Counted from the first letter of the stretch, positions 51,313 through 60,604 are shown. The stretch: 64,000 nucleotides of DNA from Bacillota bacterium (GCA_023398375.1 JAEWSH010000042.1:186001-250000); one strand, 5' to 3'. The notes: generated by a model from the sequence alone, not told the origin. Translations and numbers: made by a program.

Positions 51313-52269
51313 ATGAAAATAAGTATTGTGATTGTAACAGTATTAACACTATGCACCTTAACAGTAATTTTTTTACGTTATGGGAGAACAAAAACATCAG
51401 GGATTACTGAAATAGAAAAGGAATCTGTGGATACTCAGACAAAACTGGATATAGAAAATCCATTGGGTGATGTATTATTGACTTCTACAGATACCGGTGA
51501 ACTAAAGATAACCATTGAAAAATCTACTTCTATTACAGGAAGCAAAAGTAAATTGGATGATGTATTTAAGAAAATTAATGTTGAGATAAACAAAAAATCA
51601 GATAGCTTTATAATTAAGGTAGTCTGTAAAGATAGTGCTGTTCTTACTCATTATGGGGCTGATCTTAAGCTAGAGGTTCCAAAGAAGATTACGGTTGTCA
51701 CGGGTAAAAGCTTATCGACTAGGTTGTCTGCTGTCAAGTTAAATGAGGTTCAAGAACTTTCGTTAGCTACTGAATCCGGGAATATTGACATAAGTGAATG
51801 TGTAGTCAATAATTTTTTTGTTAGAGTAATGGCAGGTAATATAAGTATAGATAAAATCAAAGGGAACCTGACTGTTGAATCCAACTCTAGCAAAATAAAT
51901 ATAGATGACTTAGAAGGGATAGTAAAATATACATCAGATTCAAGCGAGCTTAGTTTGAAAAATGCTTGGCTCAAAAGTTCCTCTTCTTTTAACTCTAATT
52001 CAGGCCCCCTTAATATTGGAATACGCAAGTTGGATCAAACCGGAGATTATGTGATAGATAGTAGATCGGGAAATGTTGAAATTACTCTGCCCCGAGAATT
52101 TGAATTTAATCTAGATGCAAGATATGGCAGTATAAAAAATGACTTTGAAATTACTGAAAAAGAAGAAACAAATGTAAGCAACAGGCTTGTTGGAGTTGTT
52201 GGAAAAGGCGGTCCTAAACTAAATATATTTGTTTCTGAAGGTAAGATTTCTTTGTTGAAATTCAATTAA
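51313..52269 (+). CDS. DUF4097 (LiaG-like) membrane-anchored protein
   Basis: 318 residues. An N-terminal anchor (ISIVIVTVLTLCTLTVIFL) is followed by a beta-helical DUF4097 domain rich in Ser/Asn/Asp ladders (LATESGNIDISECVVNNFFVRVMAGNISIDKIKGNLTVESNSSKI). ATG 51313 has GGAGG upstream and overlaps the end of the preceding gene region; the frame from 51268 is not needed. DUF4097 proteins accompany LiaFSR-type systems and are thought to face the outside as part of the envelope response. Confidence 0.82.
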   Translation: MKISIVIVTVLTLCTLTVIFLRYGRTKTSGITEIEKESVDTQTKLDIENPLGDVLLTSTDTGELKITIEKSTSITGSKSKLDDVFKKINVEINKKSDSFIIKVVCKDSAVLTHYGADLKLEVPKKITVVTGKSLSTRLSAVKLNEVQELSLATESGNIDISECVVNNFFVRVMAGNISIDKIKGNLTVESNSSKINIDDLEGIVKYTSDSSELSLKNAWLKSSSSFNSNSGPLNIGIRKLDQTGDYVIDSRSGNVEITLPREFEFNLDARYGSIKNDFEITEKEETNVSNRLVGVVGKGGPKLNIFVSEGKISLLKFN

Positions 52270-52316
52270 ATTTCTAAATATATTCGAATTAAAGTTTTTA
52301 TATTAATGAATTCTAA

Positions 52317-52347
52317 GGGTCGGTTATTATAACTGATCCTGTTTTAT
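52317..52347 (+). terminator. Terminator of the Lia-like operon
   Basis: GGGTCGGTT pairs with AACTGATCC (G-U pairs), followed by TGTTTTATTTT. Confidence 0.65.
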
Positions 52348-52409
52348 TTTCGCCTCAAACGAGCCAAATACAAGTTAGTCTGCATTTGACAAATGTCGTT
52401 GAAACCATC

Positions 52410-52460
52410 GAAATTCGCAAAGTGTGTTTTCAAATAATCAAGCAAAGTAACATTGCGAAA
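52410..52460. repeat. Degenerate copy of the dispersed repeat
   Basis: GAAATTCGCAAAGTGTGTTTTCA and GCGAAATAACTATGG echo parts of the element at 29102-29143 (GAAACTCGCAAAGCGTGTTCTCA, GCGATAACTATGA). The wider gap 52348-52535 shows no gene. Confidence 0.4.
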
Positions 52461-52535
52461 TAACTATGGTATATAGTAAAATAGGATTTAATATAATTGT
52501 GAAATTCGGCTTGAATAAAGCTTAGGAGGAAATAA

Positions 52536-54008
52536 ATGAAAAAAATAATTTATAGTTGTTTAATGATAGTGCCTCTAATAATGATAATTTTTATCAATAT
52601 GAATACATTACCAGGTTTGGGTGGAGAAAAAAACATTGATACTATAGTCCAAAAATATATGACTACTTACAGAATACCGGGAGTAGAAGTAGCAGTAGCA
52701 AAAGATAGTAAAATTATCTATGCAAAGGGATTTGGGAAAACTCCGGAAGGCACAGAGGTAACAGCAGATACCCCAATGTATATTGGGTCAGTAAGTAAGA
52801 GCTTTACTGCCCTTGCTGTGATGCAATTGGAGGAGAAAGGCAAAATCAACTTGGATTTACCTGTAATATATTACTTACCATGGTTTAAAGTCAAAGACGA
52901 TAAGGCAACGCAGTTAATAACAGTAAGACATCTTTTAAATCATACAAGTGGATTATCTGAAAGTACATACTTTCCAGACTTACCGAATAATATGACCTTG
53001 GAAGCTGCTGTTAAGGATTTGGCAAAGGCAGAGCCTATAGCAGAGCCAGGGAAGACCTTTAATTATTTTAATTCAAACTACTTGGTACTTGGATTAATTA
53101 TTGAAAAAGTCTCAGGTAGTAGTTATAGTGAATATATTAATAAAAATATTGTAGAGCCATTGGCGATGGATAATACTTTATTAAGTAAAGATGAAATAGA
53201 AGAAAGAGTAACCAAAGGATACAGCACATTTTTTGGATTTCCTTTCATAAAAAAAGAGCCTTTTAAATCATATGGGCTGCCGGAAGGTAATATTGTTTCA
53301 ACAGCAAATGATATGATAAAGTTTCTTCTGGCACACAGTGATACACCAAATAATTTTGATTCGGCTATTCTTACGAAAGAAGGATTCAGACAATTACAAA
53401 TGCCTAATTCTGATATAGGATCAGATTATGCAATGGGATGGCAGGTGACAAAAAGTAAAAATGGATATGAAGTAATATATAATAGTGGTGACCTCGATAC
53501 ATACCATGCGGATGTGATAATCATACCGGAGAAAGGATATAGAATAGCATTACTGATAAATCAAAATAGTTATTTATATTCAACAGTAGTTAGTAACTCA
53601 CTTAAAAATGCTATTGCAAATCACGTGCTTGGAAATAGTAAACCCAAAAATATGCCGGTACTTATTAAATATTTGGAGAGTGCGGGTATTGTAGTACTGG
53701 CTATCATAGCATATCAAGTAATATCGATTATATGCTTAGTAAAACGGAAAATAATGATTAAATCTGGGAATAGAATCAGGATATTCGTATCTATTTTAAA
53801 AGATTGCTTAATACCAGCCATATTACTAATTGTTCTGCCAAAGCTTGCTACCGTACTTTTGAATAGAAGGGTTAATATATGGGAGTCTTTCAATATGCAG
53901 CCTGATGTTACGCTCAGTTTTATTATCATAAGCATATTTTGCAGCATTCATGCTATTGTAAAAATTGTTATGGTATTTAGAACTTTGAGAACAATTAAAG
54001 ATGTTTAG
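52536..54008 (+). CDS. Beta-lactamase-fold serine hydrolase with C-terminal membrane domain
   Basis: 490 residues. A signal-anchor (IYSCLMIVPLIMIIFIN) precedes a class C-type (PF00144) domain: S-x2-K in IGSVSKSFTALAVMQLEEKG, the Y-x-N motif in FNYFNSNYLVLGLIIEK, and SGDLDTYHADVIIIPEKG near the KTG/HxG position. Three to four membrane helices follow. Such enzymes are usually esterases or D-amino-acid peptidases acting outside, not true beta-lactamases. AGGAGG precedes ATG 52536. The neighbouring envelope-stress module suggests a wall-related role. Confidence 0.85.
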   Translation: MKKIIYSCLMIVPLIMIIFINMNTLPGLGGEKNIDTIVQKYMTTYRIPGVEVAVAKDSKIIYAKGFGKTPEGTEVTADTPMYIGSVSKSFTALAVMQLEEKGKINLDLPVIYYLPWFKVKDDKATQLITVRHLLNHTSGLSESTYFPDLPNNMTLEAAVKDLAKAEPIAEPGKTFNYFNSNYLVLGLIIEKVSGSSYSEYINKNIVEPLAMDNTLLSKDEIEERVTKGYSTFFGFPFIKKEPFKSYGLPEGNIVSTANDMIKFLLAHSDTPNNFDSAILTKEGFRQLQMPNSDIGSDYAMGWQVTKSKNGYEVIYNSGDLDTYHADVIIIPEKGYRIALLINQNSYLYSTVVSNSLKNAIANHVLGNSKPKNMPVLIKYLESAGIVVLAIIAYQVISIICLVKRKIMIKSGNRIRIFVSILKDCLIPAILLIVLPKLATVLLNRRVNIWESFNMQPDVTLSFIIISIFCSIHAIVKIVMVFRTLRTIKDV

Positions 54009-54050
54009 AACTATATATAACCATTTTATATAAAAAACAGGGGAATTGTG

Positions 54051-55253
54051 ATGAAAAAAATAATATTATTGCTGGTGCTGAGTTTATTGTTATCTGGAAT
54101 TTCAGGATGCAGTGGCAACGCCCAATCTGCACTGCAAAAAGAAGAAAATAAGAGCACGATACAAATTTCAGATCAGAATGTTTATGAAGAGTCAAATAAG
54201 ATTGCTGAAACTTATCAGGATGTTTATGAAGCTGCATTGAATGAGGATGCCTTGGGCAGTCTGGAAGTTACACAGAATATAATAGATAGGCTTGGAGAAC
54301 ACGGATATGCTGCAATTGATACAGAAAATCAGAATCAGATTGATATGGTTCATCCGGAATTAGTAGAACAGTTTTGTAAAAAGGTTGATGAAAAGCAGGA
54401 AGGAAAGGTAACATTTTTTTCTATTATGGAAAGCGGAGGTTTTATTCGTTTTGATTTGGAGACCTCTGAAGGGAAAGTTCATGTTACAAGGAGTGTCTTG
54501 AATTGGGAAGGGGGTATACCGGAAGTTGGCTATAAAAACAGTTATGACGCCAGTGGTTGGAAATATTCTGAAAATGGATATTTATTTTTTGATGAATACC
54601 TTCCACCGGGATATGACGGAGCTCCAGGCTATACGGCTATCCGTGTGAAACCTTTGGATAAGGAATGCCGTGAAATGAATCGCAAGTATATTCTTCCAAT
54701 TGGTTATGGCTCAAATAATATGTTTATTTTGGATTGGAATGAAGATGACTTTAATTTACTGGATTTTTATGATTTATTTGATATCCTGTATCCTTATGTA
54801 TACGAATGTCCGGCACCTTATGAGAAGTCTGTTGAAGGAGAAATATACCGTGTGCCCAAAGATGAATTCGAAAAAGTTATTATGTCATATTTTAAAATAG
54901 ACAGTGGAACTTTGCAGAATAAGACAAAGTATTCCGGACAAGATCAAATCTATGAATATAGAACAAGAGGTTTCTATGATTGTGCATCTTCTCCTAATAT
55001 TCCTTATCCGGAAGTTATCTCATATGACGAAAATAAAGATGGAACAATTAAACTTACCGTAAATGTTGTATGGCCGGAAAAACATCTGGATAAAGCATTT
55101 TGTCATGAGGTGGTAATCAGACCATTAAGCGATGGTGGATTTCAGTATGTGTCAAATCGCGTAATTCCATCAGAAAAAAATGTAGAACCAAATTGGTACA
55201 CAGAAAAGTTTTCGGACGAGGAATTGGAAGAAATGGATATGCCAGTGGATTGA
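54051..55253 (+). CDS. Hypothetical lipoprotein (DUF6070-like)
   Basis: 400 residues. A lipoprotein signal peptide ends LLSGISGCSG, so Cys ~21 would be lipidated and the protein tethered outside. The mature part is acidic and aromatic-rich (NYEESNKIAETYQDVYEA type helix, SWKYSENGYLFFDEYLPPG, FYDLFDILYPYVYECPAP). I recall similar proteins as DUF6070 in Lachnospiraceae, without a known function. AGGGG precedes the start. A terminator follows directly. Confidence 0.65.
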   Translation: MKKIILLLVLSLLLSGISGCSGNAQSALQKEENKSTIQISDQNVYEESNKIAETYQDVYEAALNEDALGSLEVTQNIIDRLGEHGYAAIDTENQNQIDMVHPELVEQFCKKVDEKQEGKVTFFSIMESGGFIRFDLETSEGKVHVTRSVLNWEGGIPEVGYKNSYDASGWKYSENGYLFFDEYLPPGYDGAPGYTAIRVKPLDKECREMNRKYILPIGYGSNNMFILDWNEDDFNLLDFYDLFDILYPYVYECPAPYEKSVEGEIYRVPKDEFEKVIMSYFKIDSGTLQNKTKYSGQDQIYEYRTRGFYDCASSPNIPYPEVISYDENKDGTIKLTVNVVWPEKHLDKAFCHEVVIRPLSDGGFQYVSNRVIPSEKNVEPNWYTEKFSDEELEEMDMPVD

Positions 55254-55280
55254 GCGCACTCAGAAATGGGTGCGCTTTCT
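55253..55280 (+). terminator. Terminator of the lipoprotein gene
   Basis: AGCGCAC (55253-55259) pairs with GTGCGCT (55270-55276), followed by TTCT. Confidence 0.6.
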
Positions 55281-55469
55281 ATGTGTACGCGATAACAAGC
55301 CAAATAAGGGGGCATTTAGCGACTGCGACGATAATTTGAGAAACTGTATCAGGAAAACTCTACGGAGCGTAGATTGAATATTGCATTCATGCCATATATG
55401 ATTTATATATGGACTCTTTCTTCATAGAAATATTTCATACAGTTCAATTTAACCAGGAGGTATAGATTT

Positions 55470-55820
55470 ATGGATAAGTTCACAAAAAGAGAATTAAAAG
55501 AAAATTATAAAAACAGAGCAGTGGTAGGTGGCGTATATTGTATTAAATGTAATGCGAATGACCGTATGTGGATAAAATCCACAAAGGATATGAAGGGACA
55601 AAAAAATAAGTTCGCGTATTCTATATCGACAAATTCATGTCTTGAACCTCAGATGTATCAGGAATGGAATCAGTATGGTGCAGAGTCATTTTCCTTTGTC
55701 ATACTGGAGGAAATTAAAAAAGGGGAAACACAAACTGAGCTTGAGTTTACGGAGGATATTGGTATTTTGCTTGAAATGTGGATTGAAAATCTGAAGAAAG
55801 ATTTGGAAAGAGGTCGCTAA
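55470..55820 (+). CDS. GIY-YIG-like nuclease-fold protein (degenerate)
   Basis: 116 residues. VVGGVYCIKCNANDRMWIKSTKDMKGQKNKFAYSISTNSC... resembles the GIY-YIG fold (GxY..., R-x-WI-S/G-x-T), and ends with an acidic helix. Several catalytic positions look changed (GVY-WIK instead of GIY-YIG), so nuclease activity is uncertain. AGGAGG precedes ATG 55470. It abuts the next gene with no gap, so the two are co-translated. Confidence 0.65.
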   Translation: MDKFTKRELKENYKNRAVVGGVYCIKCNANDRMWIKSTKDMKGQKNKFAYSISTNSCLEPQMYQEWNQYGAESFSFVILEEIKKGETQTELEFTEDIGILLEMWIENLKKDLERGR

Positions 55821-56084
55821 ATGGAGAAAAAAAATAATATCGAGAGATTTCTTGATGATTCAGGAAAAATAGTACAATTGCCTCGAAATCAAAAAAAGCG
55901 GTATGCATTATTAGAATATTTAGCCGATAAATTTGAGTCAGATTACGATTATACCGAGCATGAAATCAATGATATCTGTAACAAATGGCATACCTTTGGA
56001 GATTTTTTTATATTGCGGCGTGAACTTGTGGATAATGGGTTATTGTATCGGGAGCAAGATGGTTCAAGATACATCTTGCTCTAA
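55821..56084 (+). CDS. DUF2087 domain protein
   Basis: 87 residues covering one DUF2087 domain: ERFLDDSGKIVQLPRNQKKRYALLEYLADKFESDYDYTEHEINDICNKWHTFGDFFILRRELVDNGLL. The domain resembles winged-helix regulators and is often fused to MarR/ArsR-type proteins. The start codon immediately follows the upstream stop. It may regulate or bind the GIY-YIG-like partner or DNA. Confidence 0.78.
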   Translation: MEKKNNIERFLDDSGKIVQLPRNQKKRYALLEYLADKFESDYDYTEHEINDICNKWHTFGDFFILRRELVDNGLLYREQDGSRYILL

Positions 56085-56221
56085 AGGGAAAAAATGAAAG
56101 GCTGATTCAGTGAGACAGTTCCAATATCCCAAGGTTAAGTTTGTGAATTCAATGTTTTATGATAACATATCCAAATAAAATAATGAGCATAGAAGGATTT
56201 TAACGCACTGCTGTTATATCA

Positions 56222-56260
56222 TTGACAATTCATATATATCGTTATATATTACAAGTGTAA
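56222..56260 (+). promoter_or_regulatory. BlaI-type promoter/operator, copy A
   Basis: TTGACA (56222-56227), 17 nt, TATATT (56245-56250), overlapped by TTACAAGTGTAA (56249-56260), a BlaI/MecI-type dyad (TACAnnTGTA). It is closely similar to the region upstream of blaI at 58309-58363, including the following AAAAGGAG, but no gene starts here. The rest of 56085-56472 is non-coding. Confidence 0.7.
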
Positions 56261-56334
56261 GAAAAGGAGCGTTTATTTTCTTTATTGTATTCAGAGATTC
56301 TAAAATTAGCAACAAACCCTTGGCTCCATTTAAA

Positions 56335-56350
56335 TCTTACATTTGTAAGA
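56335..56350 (+). promoter_or_regulatory. BlaI-type operator upstream of the lipoprotein unit
   Basis: TCTTACATTTGTAAGA, a near-perfect dyad of the BlaI/MecI type, ~120 nt before the 38-residue ORF. Confidence 0.6.
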
Positions 56351-56472
56351 TAAAAGTCTAAACTTTGTACACGAAACGTGTCAAACTAGTCGTAAGAAGT
56401 AATTCCCGGCATCACACAGAGTGAATATGATGCCTTTCCGTTAAAACACTTTTTGAATAGGAGTGAATCTAT

Positions 56473-56589
56473 ATGAAGAAAATCGATTTGCGAAAGGCAA
56501 ACATACTCATTGCCGTGATTATCTGCGTTCTGTTGTTGCTTGCCTTATACCAAATTAAGGGACAGGATGTATCGAATTATGAAAAATAG
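56473..56589 (+). CDS. 38-residue single-helix membrane peptide
   Basis: ATG 56473 has AGGAG ~8 nt upstream. The peptide starts MKKIDLRKANILIAVIICVL, has one strong membrane helix and ends QDVSNYEK. Its stop overlaps the start of the next gene (ATG 56579), indicating translational coupling. I do not recognise the family; it could be a small membrane partner of the lipoprotein. Confidence 0.6.
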   Translation: MKKIDLRKANILIAVIICVLLLLALYQIKGQDVSNYEK

Positions 56590-58282
56590 CAAAACCCGCG
56601 CCGTGAAGTTTTTCGGTGCTAAGATAATATCGACGCTCATTATATCTTTACTTTTAGGGGCGCTCCTTACCGCGTGTGGGGACGCCCAAATTGACGCAAC
56701 GATCCCGTCTCAAAGTGACACGAGCGAAGTTGAAAGAGCAACTGAGTTTGCAGCGGATTATACATACCCCGAAAACCCGGCTGAAGCGCTGAGGAATGCT
56801 TTGGTAAGCGATATGAAAGAGCGTTCGCTTCCGATGGAGGTAAGTGATATCCGGCGGTATGTTTTTGATGGATATGAACGTGTCGAGATGAGTGTTGATT
56901 TCACGGATAGCGGCAATACCTGCGTCATTTTCTTCAATATTAAGTCCGTAGATCAAGATTTTAACTATTCGCTTGATGGAAAAGATAATCCGTCCTTTAC
57001 GCTGGCGTTCAAGGACAATGAGAATTCTCAGGACATGATTCTAATTCTGATTTCGGTCATTCGGTATTTGTCGCCTGACTTGAGTTTGGAGGAGGCTGCA
57101 GAATTCTCAAGGACGCAGGATGAGACACTTTCGATTGACGGTTACTCACAACCGCAGGACGTTGGCTGGTATCAAGTCCAGGCAAGGCAGACGAATCCTG
57201 ATGTGTTTGTACGAACCAATAGTTTCGATGCAATGCTCGGTGTAAAGGTGACCGCTCTAAAACAGATATGGGGCGAGTTTAGGGCAATGAACTGCAAACC
57301 ACTGAACACAAAACAAGACTACAATATTTTGCTAACGAATTCGCTTATGGGAGATGACAATGACCGTGAGTTATGCGTATATGGAGATTTTACAGTTAAG
57401 AACGTGTGGCAGCACCAAGAGCCGATTCATGGGGACATGTGGGAAATCGTCGATGTCGAATCCGAAACAGGTATGGCGTATTCACTTCGATATGAGACGA
57501 TGTTTGGAACTGCTTATGAATTCGGTATCGGTCAAAAATATACGTTGTATATCATACCAAATAGGTATTATGGGGCTACCATTTCTTATGCCATCCAGCG
57601 TAGAGGTGCGAAGCAGCCCATGTCGCGCGGGGACTATCAGCCGATGGATTATCCAACCCCTGAGTTTGATAATCCCGTTGTGAGGATTGAGCCAGATAGT
57701 GAAGGTACTATATATGATGTTGGGTTTGAATTAAACAGTGGTACCATCGGAGACGTGTATGCGGCGCTTGAAGGTCACGGGATTGGAGAAAAACAATGGC
57801 CGCATGATCCAAGTCGCGACGGGTATGAATTTGTGGGTTGGTTTGACAATTTGGAATGGACAGGAGATCCCTATAGAGCCGACACCCCGATATATCGGGA
57901 CACAACGCTCTACGCAAAGTGGAAATATGTCGGTGATGGTGGTATCTGGCCGAGGAATCATAGAGGAGATGTCAGAGGCATTAATAACGGTGATGTCTTT
58001 TTAGTCGGGCAACCGCTGACCATTACCGTCGAGGGATATAATTTATCCCTTGAATTTCCTGACGATCAGAGGTATCGATGGTTCCCGGTAAGTTATAGGG
58101 TGTCGAATGCTGCTTCAGGCGAATTTCCTTCTCATGCTCCTTATACTGTTGAGTTTTCTCTGCAAAGCATAGGTGGATATACGCTGTATGTTACCTACAA
58201 AGAGGAGATATTTGATGGGAAGGTCTGGCAGAAAACGGGGCAAGTGCGTGAAGTGGAAGAACACGCTTTTATAGTCAAGTAG
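56579..58282 (+). CDS. Lipoprotein with InlB-type (Flg_new) repeat
   Basis: 567 residues. A signal peptide ends LLLGALLTACGDA (lipobox LTAC). The mature region includes a ~330-residue unknown domain, then a Listeria-Bacteroides/InlB repeat (SRDGYEFVGWFDN...RDTTLYAKWKY), then a C-terminal beta domain (VGQPLTITVEGYNLSLEF). ATG 56579 overlaps the upstream 38-codon ORF; the frame back to 56540 is less likely. It sits behind BlaI-type operators and looks richer in GC than its flanks, suggesting acquisition. It may be a surface protein induced by beta-lactams. Confidence 0.75.
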   Translation: MKNSKTRAVKFFGAKIISTLIISLLLGALLTACGDAQIDATIPSQSDTSEVERATEFAADYTYPENPAEALRNALVSDMKERSLPMEVSDIRRYVFDGYERVEMSVDFTDSGNTCVIFFNIKSVDQDFNYSLDGKDNPSFTLAFKDNENSQDMILILISVIRYLSPDLSLEEAAEFSRTQDETLSIDGYSQPQDVGWYQVQARQTNPDVFVRTNSFDAMLGVKVTALKQIWGEFRAMNCKPLNTKQDYNILLTNSLMGDDNDRELCVYGDFTVKNVWQHQEPIHGDMWEIVDVESETGMAYSLRYETMFGTAYEFGIGQKYTLYIIPNRYYGATISYAIQRRGAKQPMSRGDYQPMDYPTPEFDNPVVRIEPDSEGTIYDVGFELNSGTIGDVYAALEGHGIGEKQWPHDPSRDGYEFVGWFDNLEWTGDPYRADTPIYRDTTLYAKWKYVGDGGIWPRNHRGDVRGINNGDVFLVGQPLTITVEGYNLSLEFPDDQRYRWFPVSYRVSNAASGEFPSHAPYTVEFSLQSIGGYTLYVTYKEEIFDGKVWQKTGQVREVEEHAFIVK

Positions 58283-58308
58283 CATTACCAATATGTCTTG
58301 CACCATCA

Positions 58309-58354
58309 TTGACAATTTATATATGTCGTGATAGTTTATATATTACAAGTGTAA
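58309..58354 (+). promoter_or_regulatory. blaI promoter/operator, copy B
   Basis: TTGACA (58309-58314) and the dyad TTACAAGTGTAA (58343-58354) precede AAAAGGAG and blaI. Relative to copy A, about 7 extra nt lie between the -35 and TATATT, so the spacing is poor here. Confidence 0.65.
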
Positions 58355-58373
58355 GAAAAGGAGTGTGTTAATT

Positions 58374-58757
58374 ATGAAAGAACTGCCGATTATTTCAGAT
58401 GCCGAATACCAAGTCATGAAGGTTGTTTGGGCGGGTGCTCCAATCAGCACGAATGAGGTGGTTAAGAAATTAGAAGAACTTACAGCATGGAAACCCAAAA
58501 CGATACAGACTATGCTTTCAAGATTGGTGAAAAAAGGAGTACTCAGTTATGAAAAGGACAGCCGTGTTTTTGTGTATACTCCTTTGATTAAGGAAAGTGA
58601 ATACTTGAAACGCGAAAGTGATACATTTCTCACACGTTTTTATGATGGAACCTTAAATTCAATGGTCGTGAATTACCTGGAACAGGATAAATTGTCAAAG
58701 TCCGATATAGAAGAGTTACAGCGGTTACTGAAGGAAAAATCATCTGGAAGGAGTTGA
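58374..58757 (+). CDS. blaI: BlaI/MecI-family repressor
   Basis: 127 residues. Winged helix ISDAEYQVMKVVWAGAPISTNEVVKKLEELTAWKPKTIQTMLSRLVKKGVL and the C-terminal dimerisation part with the protease-sensitive helix (LLKEKSSG). ATG 58374 has GGAG 10 nt upstream. It binds TACA-nn-TGTA dyads, four of which lie in this region (56249, 56337, 58343, 60614). It is inactivated by cleavage on BlaR1 signalling. It is followed by blaR1, with a 4-nt gap. Confidence 0.92.
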   Translation: MKELPIISDAEYQVMKVVWAGAPISTNEVVKKLEELTAWKPKTIQTMLSRLVKKGVLSYEKDSRVFVYTPLIKESEYLKRESDTFLTRFYDGTLNSMVVNYLEQDKLSKSDIEELQRLLKEKSSGRS

Positions 58758-58761
58758 ATGT

Positions 58762-60549
58762 GTGGCCGGGTTTATGATTAGATTTATGTTGAGCGTTGTC
58801 TGTATTTCGGTTTTCATACTCCTGATCCTCCTCATTAAAAAAGGATTTAAGAGATATCTAACAATAAGGTATCAGTATAATATGGATCTGCTGATACTGG
58901 CACTTCTCGCTGCCCCCTTTTTTCCCAGTAAATGGAATATTGACAAGTTGTCTCGTTGCCTTTCCAGCGTAAAAACTAACGGAGCAGTATCGAGAACAGG
59001 AATAGCAGCAGAACGGTTTGGTTCGGTATTTTCTGGTAATACATGGATGCAGGATGTTAGCATATCAGTGAGCCGGAATTCACCGGAGCGTTTGTTTTTG
59101 CTTTTAGCCGTAATTTGGATCTGCGGGATTTTTGTATTTGCTGTCCGTACTGTTTTATGCAATCGGGAGCTTAGCGTAATCCTGGAATCTGCGAAGCCTG
59201 TTTGCGATGATAGTATGTTGTGCGCCTTTCTTACCTGCAAAAAAGAACTTGGAATCAGGAAAGAAATCGGTTGTTTCGTATCCGTGCTCGTTAGAACACC
59301 TATGGTTGTGGGGATTATTCAACCGCGTGTCATACTTCCTCTGAATACGCTAAAAGGAATAACAGAAGAAGAAATGCAGTATTGCATGTTACATGAATTG
59401 ACTCATTGTAAGCAAAAGGATATCTTAATTAATGCGCTTATGTGTCTGCTGCAAATTATCTACTGGTTTCATCCATTGGTATATTTTGTTTTTAACAAAA
59501 TTCGGCTTGACCGTGAGACAGCATGTGACATCTCAGTCTTGCATCATATTCCATCCGAATTCAAGATAAAATATGGCGAAACACTCATTCATTTTGCGCA
59601 GAATATGTCAAAAAAGAGTGGGCTGTCTCTGGGCACGGATATAGGAGGGACGAAACGGCAGATCGCGAGACGTATTGAAGAAATAGCAGCATTCAAGCCT
59701 GAAACAATCAGAATCAGATTAAAGAGCATTGGCATTTTGCTTATTGCAGTTCTTATGACTGTATCTCTGTTTCCCTTACTTTCGGTCTGGGCAGGTGAAG
59801 GGGATGAACGATATGAATTTCAGAATAAAAATGTCACTTACGAAGACCTGTCGCGTTATTTCGGTGAATATGAGGGAAGTTTTGTCCTGTATGACATGCA
59901 GACACATCATTATACTGTTCACAATAGAGAGGCAAGTGAAACAAGAGTCTCACCCGACTCTACCTATAAGATATATAGTGCACTGATTGCTTTGGAAACA
60001 GGTGCTGTGACCACTGATGCATCCAAAATTGCATGGGATGGAGCGATATATCCGTATGAATCATGGAATGATGATCAGGATCTGTCTTCTGCAATGAAAA
60101 GTTCCGTTAGTTGGTATTTTCAGAAATTGGATAAAGAAGTTGGGATGAAAGATCTTACCTACTGGTATGATAAGCTCAACTATGGAAACGAAGACCTGTC
60201 GGGCGGATTGGATACTTATTGGATGGAATCAAGTTTGCGTATCTCACCTATAGAGCAAGTAGAATTACTCCGTGCGTTATATAACAATGAGTCACCCTTT
60301 TCCCTGCAAAATGAAGAGGCTGTGAAAGACCTTCTTCTTTTATCAGCGCATGATGGCAGTCAGCTTTACGGAAAAACCGGAACAGGCACTGTAGACGGCA
60401 AAATAATTCGTGGATGGCTGGTTGGTTATGTGGTGAATAAAGATGGCGCTTTTATTTTTGCAACCAATATTCTTGCTGATGACAAGGCAGGAGGAAGAGC
60501 GGCATCTGAGATTGCCCTTTCTATTTTACATGAAAAAGGGCTTTACTGA
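58762..60549 (+). CDS. blaR1: BlaR1/MecR1-type beta-lactam sensor-transducer
   Basis: 595 residues. Membrane helices flank an M56 metalloprotease domain with HELTHCKQKDI (H-E-x2-H). After a last membrane helix (IGILLIAVLMTVSLFPLLSVW) comes a class D-like penicillin-binding sensor: S-x2-K in STYKIYSALIALE, SVSWYF, and KTGTG. Acylation of the sensor serine by a beta-lactam activates the protease, which ends BlaI repression. GTG 58762 has AAGGAG 9 nt upstream. Confidence 0.92.
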   Translation: MAGFMIRFMLSVVCISVFILLILLIKKGFKRYLTIRYQYNMDLLILALLAAPFFPSKWNIDKLSRCLSSVKTNGAVSRTGIAAERFGSVFSGNTWMQDVSISVSRNSPERLFLLLAVIWICGIFVFAVRTVLCNRELSVILESAKPVCDDSMLCAFLTCKKELGIRKEIGCFVSVLVRTPMVVGIIQPRVILPLNTLKGITEEEMQYCMLHELTHCKQKDILINALMCLLQIIYWFHPLVYFVFNKIRLDRETACDISVLHHIPSEFKIKYGETLIHFAQNMSKKSGLSLGTDIGGTKRQIARRIEEIAAFKPETIRIRLKSIGILLIAVLMTVSLFPLLSVWAGEGDERYEFQNKNVTYEDLSRYFGEYEGSFVLYDMQTHHYTVHNREASETRVSPDSTYKIYSALIALETGAVTTDASKIAWDGAIYPYESWNDDQDLSSAMKSSVSWYFQKLDKEVGMKDLTYWYDKLNYGNEDLSGGLDTYWMESSLRISPIEQVELLRALYNNESPFSLQNEEAVKDLLLLSAHDGSQLYGKTGTGTVDGKIIRGWLVGYVVNKDGAFIFATNILADDKAGGRAASEIALSILHEKGLY

Positions 60550-60604
60550 GTCTAATTGAAAACAGTTATTCTTAAATCAGGAAAAGCAAGATGAATTATT
60601 TCAC

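Noticed and set aside
52536..54008. True beta-lactamase call for the serine hydrolase
   Set aside because: The C-terminal membrane helices and altered third motif fit the esterase/peptidase branch of PF00144, and no bla operator is nearby.
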